Translations under genes and position numbers: made by a program
Shown here: piece by piece, positions 62,838 to 64,000 of the stretch
Numbering within the stretch: the stretch's first letter is position 1
How the letters are laid out: each line of letters begins with the position of its first letter
The notes under the pieces: generated by a model
Database searches by the model: none
The model's input: the letters and a program-made list of their open reading frames with translations, nothing else
Told to the model about the DNA's origin: nothing
Assembly (NCBI GenBank): GCA_018267615.1
Contig: JAFDYD010000014.1
Span: forward strand, 1-64,000
From: Bacteroidota bacterium
GTDB lineage: Bacteria > Bacteroidota > Bacteroidia > Chitinophagales > Chitinophagaceae
Direction: 5' to 3'
Length of the DNA stretch: 64,000 nt

Positions 62838-64000
62838 TTGAAATTCCTTTTTGCCTGGCGATATTTTAAGGCCAAGAAAACTACAAATGCAATCAATGTA
62901 ATCGCGTGGGTGAGCGTAGTTGCGATTATCATCGGAACCGCATCGCTCATTATCGTGTTGAGTGTTTTTAATGGCCTGGAGGATCTAGTTAAATCTCTGT
63001 ATTCTTCTTTCTATACCGATATCAAAATATCTCCTCAAAACGGAAAATTTATCACACTTTCTTCGGAGCAATTGCAGCAGTTGAAGGTCTCAAATGCAAT
63101 TAGCGGTTACTCATTGGTGGTAGAAGACAAGGCGTTGTTGCAATACCAGTCACTGCAACCGGTTATTTTAAAAGGTGTAGATAGCAACTACACAAATATC
63201 ACGGGTGTATCAAAAAGCATGGTCAAAGGAAAATTTGATTTGGGAACAGCAGATCAACCAGGTATCGTCATGGGCGCAGGTATCGAAAATGCGTTGGGCA
63301 TCGAATCGGATCGAAGCGTTCTCCCATTATCCGTTTATCTTTTTAATAAAAATCATGTTGCCAGTACAGACCCGATGGAATCTGTAAGTTCTTCCAATAT
63401 GGCTGCAACCGGTGCATTTGTTATCCAACAGGATTTTGATAATAAATATGCAATAACAAATCTTGGGTTCATGCAACAAATGCTCGGACTAAAACCCAAT
63501 GAATATACCAACGTTGAAATTTCATTGCACGATCCGAAACAAACAGATGCTGTTGCAGCTTCACTAAAAAAAATATTCGGATCTGATTATCTTGTTCAAA
63601 CGCGTTACGAACAAAATCAAAATCTTTATAGTGTGATGCGTGTAGAAAAATGGGTAATCTATTGCGTGCTCACACTGATTTTAATTGTTGCTGCATTCAA
63701 TATGGTTGGTGCATTAACGATGCTCGTGCTGGAAAAACAAAAGGATATCCAAATATTAAAAGCGTTGGGAGCTAATAATAATTATATACAAAGAATTTTT
63801 TTGAACGAAGGAATGCTGTTGGCGTTGCTCGGTGGCATCGGTGGAATCCTGTTAGCCATTTTTATGTGCTGGCTACAGGTTAAATATAAACTTGTTCCTT
63901 TACAGGGAGAATCATTTTTGATTGATCATTACCCGGTAAAACTTGTTGCGGGTGATTTCATATTGGTATTAAGCACCATTTTCATTGTGGCATTACTCGC
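62838..64000 (+). CDS. FtsX-like permease, LolC/LolE type (cut by the window end)
   Basis: An open frame runs from about 62838 to the end of the window (387 codons, no stop). It opens with FLFAWRYFKAKKTTNAINVIAWVSVVAIIIGTASLIIVLSVFNG, the typical first helix of LolC/E-type ABC permeases, followed by a periplasmic MacB-like domain and the FtsX core (WVIYCVLTLILIVAAFNMVGALTMLVLEKQKDIQILKALGAN). There is no ATG: TTG 62838 is the likely start, 10 nt after the rbfA stop (ATA at 62832 also possible). The role is lipoprotein release from the inner membrane; the ATPase LolD is not seen here. Confidence 0.88.
   Translation, partial: MKFLFAWRYFKAKKTTNAINVIAWVSVVAIIIGTASLIIVLSVFNGLEDLVKSLYSSFYTDIKISPQNGKFITLSSEQLQQLKVSNAISGYSLVVEDKALLQYQSLQPVILKGVDSNYTNITGVSKSMVKGKFDLGTADQPGIVMGAGIENALGIESDRSVLPLSVYLFNKNHVASTDPMESVSSSNMAATGAFVIQQDFDNKYAITNLGFMQQMLGLKPNEYTNVEISLHDPKQTDAVAASLKKIFGSDYLVQTRYEQNQNLYSVMRVEKWVIYCVLTLILIVAAFNMVGALTMLVLEKQKDIQILKALGANNNYIQRIFLNEGMLLALLGGIGGILLAIFMCWLQVKYKLVPLQGESFLIDHYPVKLVAGDFILVLSTIFIVALL

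Overview
The window looks like a chromosomal segment of a Bacteroidota bacterium, most likely from the Chitinophagaceae or a close relative. The support is: a T9SS/gliding-type C-terminal (CHU_C) domain protein; the Bacteroidota sigma-A promoter (TTTG, 19-21 nt, TAnnTTTG) in front of several genes; near absence of Shine-Dalgarno sequences; a DUF1800/DUF1501 pair; an ftsH-lutC pair; an IleRS2-type isoleucyl-tRNA synthetase; and a haem cluster using HemF plus HemJ. There are no rRNA or tRNA genes, transposases, phage genes or CRISPR arrays. The genes are almost all housekeeping and intact; the exceptions are one frameshifted outer-membrane-type gene and one gene cut by the window end.

Layout. 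0-10 kb: cell-wall peptidase, peroxiredoxin, biotin ligase, RsfS, FtsH, LUD-domain protein, LpxH, MscS. 10-19 kb: MerR regulator, exported sugar isomerase-like protein, a second M23 peptidase divergent from alaS, a PDZ protein, a DUF1028-TPR protein. 18-27 kb: gatB, TlpA-like lipoprotein, MMPL/RND transporter, recO, amidohydrolase, prfA. 28-34 kb: VanZ, an ECF sigma/anti-sigma pair, gcvH, cyclophilin lipoprotein, GNAT, serS. 33-41 kb: broken beta-barrel gene, DUF1800-DUF1501, sugar MFS transporter, lectin-PKD-CHU_C surface protein. 41-55 kb: gyrB, then a haem cluster holding every step from glutamyl-tRNA to protohaem: hemA-C-D-E-F-B-(four-helix gene)-hemL on the minus strand and hemH-hemJ divergent on the plus strand, bordered by a CxxCH lipoprotein and a cysteine-rich AraC regulator. 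55-64 kb: ileS, a DksA-like protein with a histone-H1-like tail, a small DMT transporter, an MsbA-like ABC exporter, rbfA and the start of a LolC/E-type permease.

The most unusual signal is between the genes. About two dozen long inverted repeats (arms about 15-88 nt, several perfect over 23-52 bp, some with 1-nt loops) occupy most of the longer intergenic gaps. They fall into families with unrelated sequence but the same architecture. Arms are often built from near-tandem 7-10 nt words; arms covary between copies; the repeats abut or contribute stop codons; and they lie between convergent, co-directional and divergent genes alike, so they are not simply terminators. One pair of arms encloses a four-helix-bundle (23S rRNA intervening-sequence type) protein gene inside the haem operon. 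I infer a genome-specific palindrome-generating or maintaining process; a genome-wide search is needed to test this.
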